Origin: Osedax fenrisi
Lineage: Eukaryota > Annelida > Polychaeta > Sabellida > Siboglinidae
Assembly: GCA_964019155.1 (NCBI GenBank)
Contig: OZ025242.1
Coordinates: forward strand, 69,652,220 to 69,716,219
DNA: 64,000 nucleotides
Reading direction: 5' to 3'
Numbering within the stretch: position 1 is the stretch's first letter; each line of letters starts with the position of its first letter. Under the pieces are notes generated by a model. It was not told where the DNA came from. It saw nothing but the letters and a program-made list of their open reading frames with translations, and searched no databases. A program made the translations under genes and the position numbers. Positions 13,101-23,450 of this stretch are shown here, piece by piece.

Positions 13101-13350
13101 AAAGTAAAGCAGATAGATTTTAGTAAATTATCATCGATATAAACATGTCTAAATTGGCGAAATATCATCGTCTAAAGGTTCGACTATCTCATCGTAAGGA
13201 GAATAGTGGCATGTGGCATGCGTGACTGACCATGACACGATTGTAATGAGCGACGCGGGGGAACGTCCATAACGCGACGACGGTACTGCCCACTACGAAT
13301 GAACCAATCGCAAGAGCTCGTTTCAGATTCTTTAGGCGTGCGGCTTTCAT
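9973..13350 (-). CDS. GPD2: Mitochondrial FAD-dependent glycerol-3-phosphate dehydrogenase, first four coding exons (gene span)
   Basis: The enzyme oxidises sn-glycerol-3-phosphate to dihydroxyacetone phosphate at the outer face of the inner mitochondrial membrane and passes electrons through FAD to ubiquinone. Four minus-strand exons join in phase: 13231-13350, 11306-11483, 10479-10701 and 9973-10136, giving 228 codons. They carry an N-terminal basic and hydrophobic leader, the dinucleotide-binding motif VLVIGGGATGCGVALDAVTR, SGTSSRSTKLIHGGVRYL, a hydrophobic PTPIMLPIYK stretch and LKPSYFLSKYKALELFPML. All are hallmark GPD2 segments. The remaining exons lie beyond position 1, past the minisatellite. 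No stop or frameshift is seen in these exons. The assignment is confident from motif order and splice phase. Confidence 0.96.
10137..10478 (-). other. GPD2 intron 3
   Basis: 342-bp AT-rich intron, apart from a C/T-rich block on the plus strand (about 10422-10463, CTCTCTCTCT core). No other gene or element is seen. Confidence 0.8.
10479..10701 (-). CDS. GPD2: GPD2 coding exon 3
   Basis: 223 bp between acceptor CCCCCCATAG and donor GTTAGT. It encodes GLDTALVEKFDF, SGTSSRSTKLIHGGVRYL, a QFRMVTEALAERANL helix and APHLAYPTPIMLPIYK, all highly conserved in GPD2. It is followed in the intron by a GA-rich microsatellite (sense strand) about 20 bp after the donor. Confidence 0.96.
10702..11305 (-). 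other. GPD2 intron 2
   Basis: 604-bp intron. It has G-runs near 10705-10725 and GGGGAGGGTATAGGAGGAGGGTA-like short repeats at about 10845-10905 (plus strand); the rest is AT-rich. No other feature is supported. Confidence 0.75.
11306..11483 (-). CDS. GPD2: GPD2 coding exon 2 (FAD-binding motif)
   Basis: 178 bp, starting in phase 0 after acceptor CGTCACAG. A linker of about 40 residues leads to the Rossmann FAD-binding glycine motif GGGATGCGVALDAVTR. It ends on the first base of the next glycine codon at a GTCAGG donor. The plus-strand open frame over the same bases is a shadow. Confidence 0.95.
11552..11643. mobile_element. Short hAT-like MITE with CAGAGTTG ends
   Basis: 92-bp sequence bounded by CAGAGTTG and its complement CAACTCTG. 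The interior consists of repeated ATGATTT and GATTTAAATCA palindromes. CAG ends and nested inverted repeats fit a non-autonomous hAT derivative. No clear 8-bp duplication is visible, so the class is inferred. Confidence 0.55.
12734..12872 (+). mobile_element. Dispersed retroelement-like repeat with ATT tail, copy 1
   Basis: Starts GATGGGCAACAACAACAAC, continues ACAGAAAATAGTCATATGA and a CTTTAGAATAA block, and ends TTCTTCTAATAAATATTATT with an (ATT)n tail. Closely similar copies lie at 35145-35278 and 43766-43900. A fixed 3' end with a simple tail suggests a SINE or the 3' end of a LINE. Confidence 0.7.
13231..13350 (-). CDS. GPD2: GPD2 coding exon 1 (start codon and leader)
   Basis: Forty codons from ATG at 13350-13348. 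The leader is basic (MKAARLKNLKRAL), then hydrophobic (AIGSFVVGSTVVALW), then PRVAHYNRVM, matching the arrangement at the start of animal GPD2, a mitochondrial targeting and anchor region. The donor is GTCAGT and the exon ends in phase 0. The start is chosen because this ATG directly precedes the leader and the upstream sequence is repetitive. A duplicated copy of ATGAAAGCC lies upstream at 13429-13437. Confidence 0.9.
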
Positions 13351-13359
13351 CGGGTACGG

Positions 13360-14775
13360 TGATGTGGGTTACTGTGGGTGGGGTGGGGGTTACTGAGGGT
13401 GGGGTGTGGGTTACTGAGGGTGGGGTGAGGCTTTCATCGGGTACGGTGATGTGGGTTACTGTGGGTGGGGTGGGGGTTACTGAGGGTGGGGTGAGGGTTA
13501 CTGAGGGTGGGGTGAGGGTTACTGAGGGTGGGGTGAGGGTTACTGAGGGTGGGGTGGGGGTTACTGAGGGAGGGGTGAGGGTTAGTGAGGGAGGGGTGAG
13601 GGTTAGTGAGGGTGGGGTGAGGGTTACTGAGGGAGGGGTGGGGGTTACTGTGGGTGGGGTGGGGGTTACTGAGGGAGGGGTGAGGGTTACTGAGGGTGGG
13701 GTGAGGGTTACTGAGGGTGGGGTGAGGGTTACTGAGGGTGGGGTGGGGGTTACTGTGGGTGGGGTGGGGGTTACTGAGGGAGGGGTGAGGGTTACTGAGG
13801 GTGGGGTGAGGGTTACTGAGGGTGGGGTGAGGGTTACTGAGGGTGGGGTGAGGGTTACTGAGGGTGGGGTGGGGGTTACTGTGGGTGGGGTGGGGGTTAC
13901 TGAGGGAGGGGTGAGGGTTAGTGAGGGAGGGGTGAGGGTGGGGTGAGGGTTACTGAGGGAGGGGTGGGGGTTACTGTGGGTGGGGTGGGGGTTACTGAGG
14001 GAGGGGTGAGGGTTAGTGAGGGAGGGGTGAGGGTTAGTGAGGGTGGGGTGAGGGTTACTGAGGGTGGGGTGAGGGTTACTGAGGGTGGGGTGGGGGTTAC
14101 TGTGGGTGGGGTGGGGGTTACTGAGGGAGGGGTGAGGGTTAGTGAGGGAGGGGTGAGGGTTAGTGAGGGTGGGGTGAGGGTTACTGAGGGAGGGGTGAGG
14201 GTTACTGAGGGTGGGGTGAGGGTTACTGAGGGTGGGGTGGGGGTTACTGTGGGTGGGGTGGGGGTTACTGAGGGAGGGGTGAGGGTTAGTGAGGGAGGGG
14301 TGAGGGTTAGTGAGGGTGGGGTGAGGGTTACTGAGGGAGGGGTGAGGGTTACTGAGGGTGGGGTGAGGGTTACTGAGGGTGGGGTGGGGGTTACTGATGG
14401 TGGGGTGGGGGTTACTGAGGGTGGGGTGAGAGTTACTGATGGTGGGGTGAGGGTTACTGTGGGTGAGGGTTACTGAGGGTGGGGTGGGGGTTACTGTGGG
14501 TGGGGTGGGGGTTACTGAGGGAGGGGTGAGGGTTAGTGAGGGAGGGGTGAGGGTTAGTGAGGGTGGGGTGAGGGTTACTGAGGGAGGGGTGAGGGTTACT
14601 GAGGGTGGGGTGAGGGTTACTGAGGGTGGGGTGGGGGTTACTGAGGGAGGGGTGAGGGTTACTGAGGGTGGGGGTTACTGATGGTGGGGTGGGGGTTACT
14701 GTGGGTGAGGGTTACTAAGGGTTGGGTGAGAGTTACTGATGGTGGGGTGAGGGTTACTGAGGGAGGGATGAGGGT
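13360..14775 (+). repeat. G-rich 21-bp minisatellite upstream of the GPD2 start codon
   Basis: About 66 units of roughly 21 bp with the core GGGTTACTGAGGGTGGGGTG. GTTACT alternates with GTTAGT, and AGGG with TGGG. On the plus strand it is extremely G-rich with dense runs of 3-5 G; on the GPD2 strand it is C/T-rich. Larger blocks of variants repeat, so several units were duplicated together. It begins within about 12 bp of the GPD2 ATG, placing it in the 5' UTR, a 5' intron or the promoter. The long plus-strand reading frames with a 7-residue period are artefacts. Confidence 0.95.
13411..13437 (-). other. Duplicated GPD2 start-codon segment forming a 9-codon upstream ORF
   Basis: The sequence around the GPD2 initiator (CGTACCCGATGAAAGCC on the minus strand) is present a second time 87 bp upstream, inside the G-rich array. 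There it reads ATG AAA GCC and then runs into array sequence, reaching TAA after eight codons. If the array is transcribed in the 5' UTR this is an upstream open reading frame. Confidence 0.6.
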
Positions 14776-15827
14776 ACTGTGGATATGGGTTAGTGGAAGT
14801 AGTACAGGTTACATATTGTATACACTACTGGTGTAGCTTAACAGGCGCGTAGAGAGTAGTATTATAACGATAGATGATACTTTAAACACTAATTTATTTA
14901 TAAAATTCTTAGTGTGCGCTACAATAAAGAGAGATAACTATTACCGACAAGTGTACACGTTGCGGAAATGAATATAATATAAGTTTAGATATCACGAACG
15001 AGGAGGTTCCAGCCTCATCCGGACACTTCGAATGGGTCTTACGATAATATTTAGAAATGCTCTTCTATGATCGCAATATGAAATGATTTATTACTTTCTG
15101 ACATAATATAAAATTACAAAAACATATATTATTAATTATAAAATATCAGTATTAAAAAAATAATTATTTAAAAATTGTCAGTATTATAATATGTTTCATT
15201 TTTATTATATCATTGTACCTATATTTTATTAATATATTTGTTTCTTTTTTTCTCTTGTTTCTTTTAGATTTAAATATTGTTTTTCTCCAATTTAGGTTCT
15301 CTATGTTTTATTTATTTTATTCTTAATGTATTTCTTAGATTTTAATTTTATTATTTTATCATTTATCATTTATACATAATTTAAGTATATTATTTATGTA
15401 TTTCACTCAATTTTAAAAATGCAATATATGATATAAGATTACTATTTTATGATAATAATTAACCTAACAGCATCACGTTAATAAACTTGATTTGTAATGA
15501 GTGTTCATAAACATATAAAGTATATAGATTAATCGTATTACATATATATCAACTTTAATAATCGACTACATTAAATATAGTTATAAACAATAATGTATAC
15601 TATATTGAAATGTCTACTAAACAGAGGTCACGGTGAGTTCTCTAAGTAACCTTGTGCTAAGTGTACACGTTTTATGTAAATTTATTTACAGATCGAGTGG
15701 TCAAATAAAGTTCAAATATATACTGACCGTTGAATAACTATGTATCATTATATATTTATATGTAAATTTAATAAGGTCGAGCTATAATCTTAATTCTATA
15801 TAAAATTGTTCATAACATATTAATGTA

Positions 15828-15831
<4 letters not shown>

Positions 15832-15884
<53 letters not shown>
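15832..15884. repeat. (TA)n microsatellite
   Basis: Uninterrupted TA dinucleotide run. Similar runs occur at about 20940-20980, 21014-21048, 21310-21380, 21757-21802, 25049-25080, 35843-35908, 43721-43760, 54588-54655 and many shorter sites. Confidence 0.95.
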
Positions 15885-15890
<6 letters not shown>

Positions 15891-16438
15891 TATCATTACT
15901 TCACAAATATATTGAAAACAACACGAATATTATCAAAGAAGTATTTAATTACGTAATTCGATTCAAAGCGTATACAATATATTACCGAGTATAATAAATT
16001 AAATTCGTTTATTTGTGTTGATAATTTAAACACACACTAGTAGAGTAACGAATCGCAGGTACACACACATAAACACACACATAAACATACATAAACATAC
16101 ATAAACACAGCTCGTATATTTAGGAACATCGATAAATCTAAGCTGCAGCCGCTGCTACTGAATCAGATTGTCTACGTAATCTACGTAATATAAACATATC
16201 GTTATACGTAAACAAAGTGTCTACCATTCGATAGTAAACCTGTCAGAAGTGACGGCCACCACGCGCACGTTACCAATAGCTAGACTCGTCGCGTATATAG
16301 TATATAGCATATAATATATACTTTATACTCCATATAATGTATTACGTTACTGACGTATAGAAATAAAATATTTCAAACAGCGCAGATAACCCATTAAACC
16401 TCTACGGCTATGTTATCCCTACTGCAGGTGATGTGTTA

Positions 16439-16605
16439 ATGTCTACCTACGTGTTTTAATGTCTACCTATGTGTGTTAATGTCTACCTACGTGCGTTAAC
16501 GTCTACATATGTGTGTTAATGTCTACCTACGTGTGTTAATGTCTACCTACGTGTGTTAACGTCTACCTACGTGCGTTAACATCTACATACGTGTGTTAAC
16601 GTGAC
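16439..16605. repeat. 20-bp minisatellite
   Basis: Eight or so imperfect tandem copies of GTCTACCTACGTGTGTTAAT, with ACATA for ACCTA and C/T changes. Function unknown. Confidence 0.85.
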
Positions 16606-19079
16606 TACTAGTCTGAGAGCCATGATAGTGGAGAGCATAAGTGATATTAGTTTTACCGGTAAAGTGGGATTATGGTTTAGAGCTTTGCGATTTGAAAGCC
16701 GGCAAAATAGTCTATTCGAATTAGTGATTTTACAATAGCATATGATTGGCCGTTATAATTAGCGTATGTCTATTTATAGACTATCTTACATGAAACGGCT
16801 TATCAGTAACATATATATTTATATATATATATATATATATGTTTTTATAGGCTCACTCATGAATCATGAGTCATGAGTCATGAGTCATGATGTAATGCAG
16901 CTAAACCTAGAAATAACAAAAATAAATCCAACCAAACCAAACCAGTTTAAATATCTAAAACTCAAAATATTAATGACCACACACACACATATGTTACTCA
17001 CGTACGACAGTTTATAAATAGACATACGCTAATTATAATGGCCAATTATACGTTATTGTAAAATCACTAATTCGAATAGACTATTCATAGCGATCGTTCA
17101 GGAAGCTTCTGATCAGGTACCGTAGTGTGAAACATGTAAAGTGTGTAGTTCACAGTGGCTGTGATGGATACATGCGGCCTAGCAAGAGCAAACATTCGCA
17201 TTATTATACATTTGTAATAAATTACTTATTTAAATTTATATATATATATATATTTAGGAAAATTGTTATTTATAGTAAGGGCTGGGGAAATCTTCGCATT
17301 TTGTTTGTGTTCAAAATTTTATAATAAAATTGTAAAATATACAGATTTATCTTTAAAATGATGTATAAAGTTTATAATAAAAGTGTTTCAAAGTATTTCA
17401 AATCGAGTTTTTAAATATAGTCCTGGAAAAATATTTGATAAAATTAAAGTAATATTTGTGTTCAAATATTCAGTTATGATAGATTTTATTTTCATTATTT
17501 ATAATATTAATATTTATCCGAATTTCAAAATTTAAATACAAGAATACAGGTAATAAATAGAAGTATTTACGTAGATTATTGCTAGAGTATTATGTAGCCA
17601 ATGAAATGAAAGCATCTATTTACTAATCTTGTGTATTAAAATGTATAATATCATAAATTTATTGTTATTTATTCAAAATAATATTGATAAAAACTTTAGA
17701 AGGCTATATATCTCAGAACGTTTTTTTATGATATTTTTTTTCTTCAAAATACTACTACTTTTGTCCAATTGATCAATCATTATTAAATTTCTGAACATAT
17801 ATATATGATATTACTGATAATAAGCTATCCTATTAGAATGTAATAATTTAATTTTTAAATATATTAATTATAAATATTATAAAAATAGTTGATGAAAAAA
17901 ACAAACAAAAATACAAAAATAAAATATTGGTGGTAACCGATATCTTGGTTATATGTTTAGATATTGGATAGGTTTTATAGATGTGATATTTAGATAACTA
18001 TAGGTAACAAAATTAGGTTATTATATGTATTTATTTAAAAGTAGTAGTCTTTGTAGTGACCCTCGTTTTCCCTATCTTTTACATGTAAACTCAGCTAATC
18101 GAATCACATCATAAAATAGTACAGTGTAATATAGATTATGAATCTATGCATTTGTATCATGTACGTGGGCGTTTATATTGTATAATGAATGAGTTAATAT
18201 AAATCATGTAAAGATTAGGCTTTCGTGATATAATAATTTGACAAATTGATATCGAATAACGACATCTATAGTTGAACTTAATAAATTCTTAAATTTAGTA
18301 GGCTGCAATTAGTTATACAATTTTCTATATAATATAGTATACAATATAGTATATATATATAGTATAACATACTAGTGATGATATCGATAATCATAGTATG
18401 TATATATATATTAAGTATTATTATAATTAATAATTAAACGTATTAGTCATTCAAAGGATTATAAATGTCTTCATCATTAAAAATAATATAAAATAATAGT
18501 ATGTATTATGTAATAATAATGTATCCAATTAAACTAATATAATAATTATGTATTAATATCTGTTATTAACTATTATTCTGTATAATTAGATACTCTATCA
18601 TACTATATAATAACATATTATATAATTAAATATGATTCAATTTAACCATTATAATAATGCACATTATAATGATTATAATAATTGTAATAGTGTTATAATA
18701 ATCATTATAATGATGTACCTATAATAGGTATTATTTTATAATAATGATTATATATGTATCAATGATTCATTGATACAATATTACATTGAATGCATCATAT
18801 AATGTTACATTGGATGTGTCATAAAATCACTGTAACATTGTGTCATTATGATAAGCATACATTCATTGTAACATTGTATTTTAAATACAATATTATATTG
18901 AATATAAATACTATATAATATATATATATGTATATATAGTATATATACACTCACTGGTATGGACCATACATTTGAACTTAATACATTATTAACATAGGTG
19001 ATGCTGTTGGCGACTGTATGCATGTGTTTGTTTTGGGTTTAAGTGTATTGCCTACTAGTATAATTATTATACTTAATAA

Positions 19080-19345
19080 GTATACTTATATACTATAATA
19101 TATATATAATTTATAATATATTATATAGTATATATTATATAGTATATACTATATATATAATATATATATATATATTATATATATAGTATATACTATATAA
19201 TATATTATATATTATATATATATAATATATAATATATTATATAGTATATATTATATAGTATATACTATATATATAATATATATATATATATTATATATAT
19301 AATATATACTATATAATATATTATATATATATTATATTATTATTA
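19080..19345. repeat. Tandem AT-only palindromic array
   Basis: Two near-identical copies, about 120 bp each, of a purely A/T sequence made of TATATAG and CTATATA palindromes. It can fold back on itself throughout. No target duplication was recognised. Confidence 0.75.
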
Positions 19346-20629
19346 TTATGATAACTATTATAATCTTGTAATTATAATTATTAGTATAATTATACTATAA
19401 TTATACTATAATTATACTATAATAATTATATTCTAAATTGATTTAAATTTAAAAATACGGTACTTCGCGGTCAAAACCCACTCACTGAACCAGTGACTGC
19501 GTTAATCAGTGTAACAACAGTCACTGTAACACTGTATGCATTTATTACATTATTATTTAAATTAAATGCATATACAAATGGTGGGGGGGTGAACGAGTTA
19601 TGACGGTATTCGAAATGTTTCCAAAAATGTAGTGGGCGTCGATCTAGTAACTAAGTTCGCATAGCCAGTTGTAAATAAAAATTATTATAATAATATATTG
19701 ATGCGTGAATGTAATTTATGTTATGATTATTAATTTTAGAAAATATTATAATTATATAATTTGAATAGTTAGTATACTAATTAAATAGTGTTAACCTTTA
19801 AGGTTACCTTAACACTTTTAGTAACTGTTTTTAAAAAAAAGAATGCTAACAACATGCTCTACGCGTTCGTGCGCATTTTAAACAGAAATATTTCAATAAA
19901 TTAAAGTTATATTTATAAAGTATACCTTTAATATTATATTAATTTCAACTGCTATTAATTATAATTATTAATTAACCGTATTATAGTATTAAATAAATAA
20001 ATAATATATTTCAAATGGATATAAAATTTCAATAATTAATTTTATTTCATTCAAAATAATAATCTGAACCTATTTGAACCCTAATTTGTCAATAATTAAT
20101 AAATTTAACCAAAACCAAGGACATATGTCCTTTCAAAACTTAAAAAGAGACATTGGAACTTATGAATATCATATTTGAAATATATTACACATTATTATAA
20201 TAATTATATAATACAAAATAGTATACACCATTCTCGGTAACGGTATACAATATATACTACGCATATATATTACTACGAGGATAGTTATTGGTAGATATAT
20301 ACATTGTTATGGTATTTAATTATACTTGGTATTGCTTATATTACTTTTTAACCTTTTTAAAGGCTTTTTAATACATTTCAAATTAATTATTAATTTAATA
20401 ATTATAGCAAGCAGAATATTTATTATTATTTTCATATTAATAGGTATTAATGGGTATATCGATGGAGCTAGAGATCCTCGATTTATTCGCTCTAGTAATA
20501 TGAATATATAACATATTTCTGTTTTATCCATTGACGTTTAGAATGCATATAGGCGAAATTAGTTTTTAAATAGCTCACAAACTTAGATAAACTGTATGCA
20601 TAAGAAGGGAATTATCATTTACATTCTAC

Positions 20630-20665
20630 CAATACCTCTTATAACCTCGGTTATAGGAGGTATTG
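20630..20665. mobile_element. Tiny palindromic element, copy 1 (36 bp)
   Basis: A 36-bp near-perfect inverted repeat starting CAATACCTCTTATAACC and ending with its complement (GGTTATAGGAGGTATTG), with a 2-bp centre. The 7-bp direct repeat ATTCTAC flanks it exactly (20623-20629 and 20666-20672). The flanking duplication shows it inserted as a unit. Confidence 0.85.
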
Positions 20666-20938
20666 ATTCTACATAGTGTGAGTTGCACTGTGTAATGCTG
20701 CACAGCGACGTTAGACTAACGTACGACGTACATCAAGATTATTTCCATGGGAAAAATCTTTGCCAGTTATATAAAATAACAAACATATTCCTTATTCAAT
20801 AATGTATTGTATACCTACCAAATAAGTCCCCTGAACCTGCACAGAGTAGAATATATTCTGACATGCTTACCAATCTTAATTAATAAATCGTTGTATATTC
20901 TTAACTACTTGACCTTTGAAACCCTTGACCACTATCAT

Positions 20939-20984
<46 letters not shown>

Positions 20985-21012
20985 ATGATAATGTTTATTA
21001 GCACTTATCATA

Positions 21013-21048
<36 letters not shown>

Positions 21049-21307
21049 TTCTATACAGACACACTATAGTGTATACACGGTATGCATTTCATGAAATATG
21101 TTACCTATTATTGATATGTTCGACATGTGGTAATTACATGCAGATTAATAAATTTAAGTTAATCCTGACTCTGGCTTGAATCATACTTGACCACCAAAAT
21201 GTCATCTATTCTCATTAAAACTTGTTGATCTTCGCAGGTCGACTCAGCCATCAGGATCCTCGAGGTACATAACTATAGTACCTATATATAGGCAAAAGTA
21301 CCTATAG

Positions 21308-21374
<67 letters not shown>

Positions 21375-21382
21375 TATATAGT

Positions 21383-21418
21383 CAAGACATCCTATAACCG
21401 AGGTTATGGGAGGTCTTG
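21383..21418. mobile_element. Tiny palindromic element, copy 2 (36 bp)
   Basis: Same family as at 20630: starts CAAGACATCCTATAACC and ends GGTTATGGGAGGTCTTG. The flanks are ATATAGT at left and TTATAGT at right, a 7-bp duplication with one mismatch. It sits against a (TA)n run. Confidence 0.75.
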
Positions 21419-21753
21419 TTATAGTACCTACCTTCGTATTCTACATTTATATAATTCTCCAAATTAACGCCATACCTAAATCACCCATATCGATATAACA
21501 TATATGCAGAGCTGGGCACGATACTCAAAAAATGTATAATAGATACAATTACAATTACACACTTTTTTCTTATAATAGATACAAATACAATTACTTTAAA
21601 AAAAATAATAGTAGATACAATTACAAATACAGAATTTTCTTAGTAGATACAAATACATTATAATTATATAAAATATATATAAACATATAGATTTATAAAT
21701 TATATAGATATATATTATATCATATAATAAGATATATATTATATCATATAATA

Positions 21754-21807
<54 letters not shown>

Positions 21808-21857
21808 TCGATGTCGAATTTGATAATACATATCAAGGTACATTACACGGAATAATA

Positions 21858-21963
21858 TCCCGAAATGTTTTCTAGAAAGTTATTTTCTAGCAAGTTGTAG
21901 TGGGACCCCTTTTAAGTTACTATATTTCCCGAAAATTGTCGGAAAGTAATGGGATAACTCACT
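21858..21963. mobile_element. MITE-like sequence, GGGGTATCCC family (fragment)
   Basis: Contains TTCTAGCAAGTTGTAGTGGG followed by ACCCCTTTTAAGT and a TTGTCGGAAAGTAATGGG block, matching parts of the better preserved element at 42938-43170. Limits approximate. Confidence 0.5.
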
Positions 21964-23310
21964 ACATTCTCCTTAATTTAGCAGCTTCCTTATATACCCT
22001 TGACCATAATATCCTTATAAATGGACTATCCTCTATCGGAATATGTGGTACTTCACTCGATTGGTTCATCTCATACCTAACTGGTCATTTGTTTACCAAA
22101 TTAGCATAAATTCACTAATTTCTAAACCTCGTAAAGTTACTCATGGAGTACCTCAAGGTCTGTTCTTGGTCCACTCCTATTCAATATCAATCTACTTCCC
22201 TTATTTAAAATTATTGACAAATACTCCACTATAGACTATCACTCGTACACAGATGACATATTACACTGTAGATTGATAGACCCTAACAATGCAATACATT
22301 TACTTAACAACTGTATTACTGATATACATAACATGCTCACCAACAAAAACTAAACTGTCTTAAAACTGAATAATTGCATATTAAAACATCTACTACTATA
22401 TTCCTTCCACCACAAATTACCATTAACAATTTAAGTATTTATTATGCTAATAAAGTAAAAACTCTTGGTATATTAATCGACCCAACACTATAATTTCACA
22501 TTCCGAATAAATCACTATCATAGTCAATTAACTACATACTACAAAACTTACGAACAATAATACCCTTCATTAATTGTAATACTGCAATCTTCTCGCTACA
22601 TCCAAGACCTCTTGTATCATTATCTAATTATAATAATGATAATTGTTATTCATTAATTATATATAAATGTATATTAATATAAAAAATACGTATAAAAGAA
22701 GTAATAAATGAAGACAAAAACGGGCCTCTTTGTTTTAAAATTAATATTTTTTGTATTCAGTGTTCGGGCCTGAGGTTATAGGAGGTTTTGCTACATCCCT
22801 CATTCTACCCCACATTGATTACTATAATTCCTATCCCTATATGGACATATATGCCTCACCACAATCTAATAAATAAACGCCTTCAAAACACAGCTATCAG
22901 ATTTATATATTTTTCAACATAGCTAAACATTCCAGACAACATATATCTCCTCTAAGAACCAACTTACATTGGCTGCCAATAAAATCCAGTATAATTTATA
23001 ATATTTCACTCATCATACATTTATCTACTCACTATAACACACCAGACTATCTCGCCAACTTACTAACTTCCCAACATAACTATTTACAACAACACAAATA
23101 AACAAATTCAAATTAAAAACTCCAGTTCTATCATATTTAACATCTGCCCAACATAAATCTTTCTCCGTCCATGCTCCAAAAATCTAGAATGATCTACTTA
23201 ACAATATCCGGTCAATTGACTCAACTGTAATACTCAATTTAAATCTCAAAACATGCCGTTTTCTCAATAAATACATTAAAAAGCACGTCCGAAAACTTCC
23301 ATAAAGTAGT
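21964..23310 (+). pseudogene. CR1/L2-like non-LTR reverse transcriptase fragment
   Basis: Broken remains of a retrotransposon polymerase. In order, motifs resembling DTLDHNILINRLSSIGI, GTSLDWFISYLTG, HGVPQG and YHSYTDDI (frames shifting) are followed by C-terminal pieces with NKRLQNTAIRFI. Stops and frameshifts are many, so no product is possible. It is interrupted by a 188-bp insertion at 22603-22790. Clade placement (CR1/L2/Rex) is by motif resemblance only. Confidence 0.75.
22603..22790. mobile_element. 188-bp long form of the tiny palindromic family
   Basis: Begins CAAGACCTCTTGTATC and ends GGTTATAGGAGGTTTTG, the same ends as the 36-bp elements. It is flanked by a perfect 7-bp duplication CTACATC (22596-22602 and 22791-22797). 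It splits the reverse transcriptase remnant, so it inserted after that sequence. The 150-bp interior is AT-rich without coding capacity. Confidence 0.8.
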
Positions 23311-23329
23311 TTATGGAAGTGCTTAAACG

Positions 23330-23450
23330 AATTAAGTAACTGGTAACAAGTAACTAAAATTATAGTTAACTTGCTATAAATAACATTCTAGCAAACAATT
23401 CCGGACATTATTTCCGGAAAACTGGTTGTGGGATACCCCTTTTAAAAGGA
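23330..23450. mobile_element. MITE-like sequence, GGGGTATCCC family (fragment)
   Basis: Ends TTCCGGAAAACTGGTTGTGG followed by GATACCCCTTTT and begins with TAGTTAACTTGCTATAA, as in the inner part of the element at 42938-43170. It lies just after the reverse transcriptase remnant. Limits approximate. Confidence 0.5.

Larger units (their letters stand above)
11484..13230 (-). other. GPD2 intron 1
   Basis: 1.75-kb intron holding two short mobile-element copies, listed separately (11552-11643 and 12734-12872). The rest is AT-rich, with TTAGGA/GTTAG-like short repeats around 11700-11880 and no coding signal. Confidence 0.75.
14776..20622. other. Gene-poor AT-rich region
   Basis: No coding exon could be supported here. 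It contains an uninterrupted (TA)n run (about 15832-15884), the 20-bp minisatellite at 16439-16605, a TCATGAG repeat (16860-16890), a right-end fragment of a foldback family (about 18066-18110) and AT palindromic arrays (19080-19345). Confidence 0.7.

Noticed and set aside
13299..14681. Plus-strand 7-residue-repeat proteins in the G-rich array
   Set aside because: Product of a 21-bp repeat; no start context or homology, and several frames are open together.
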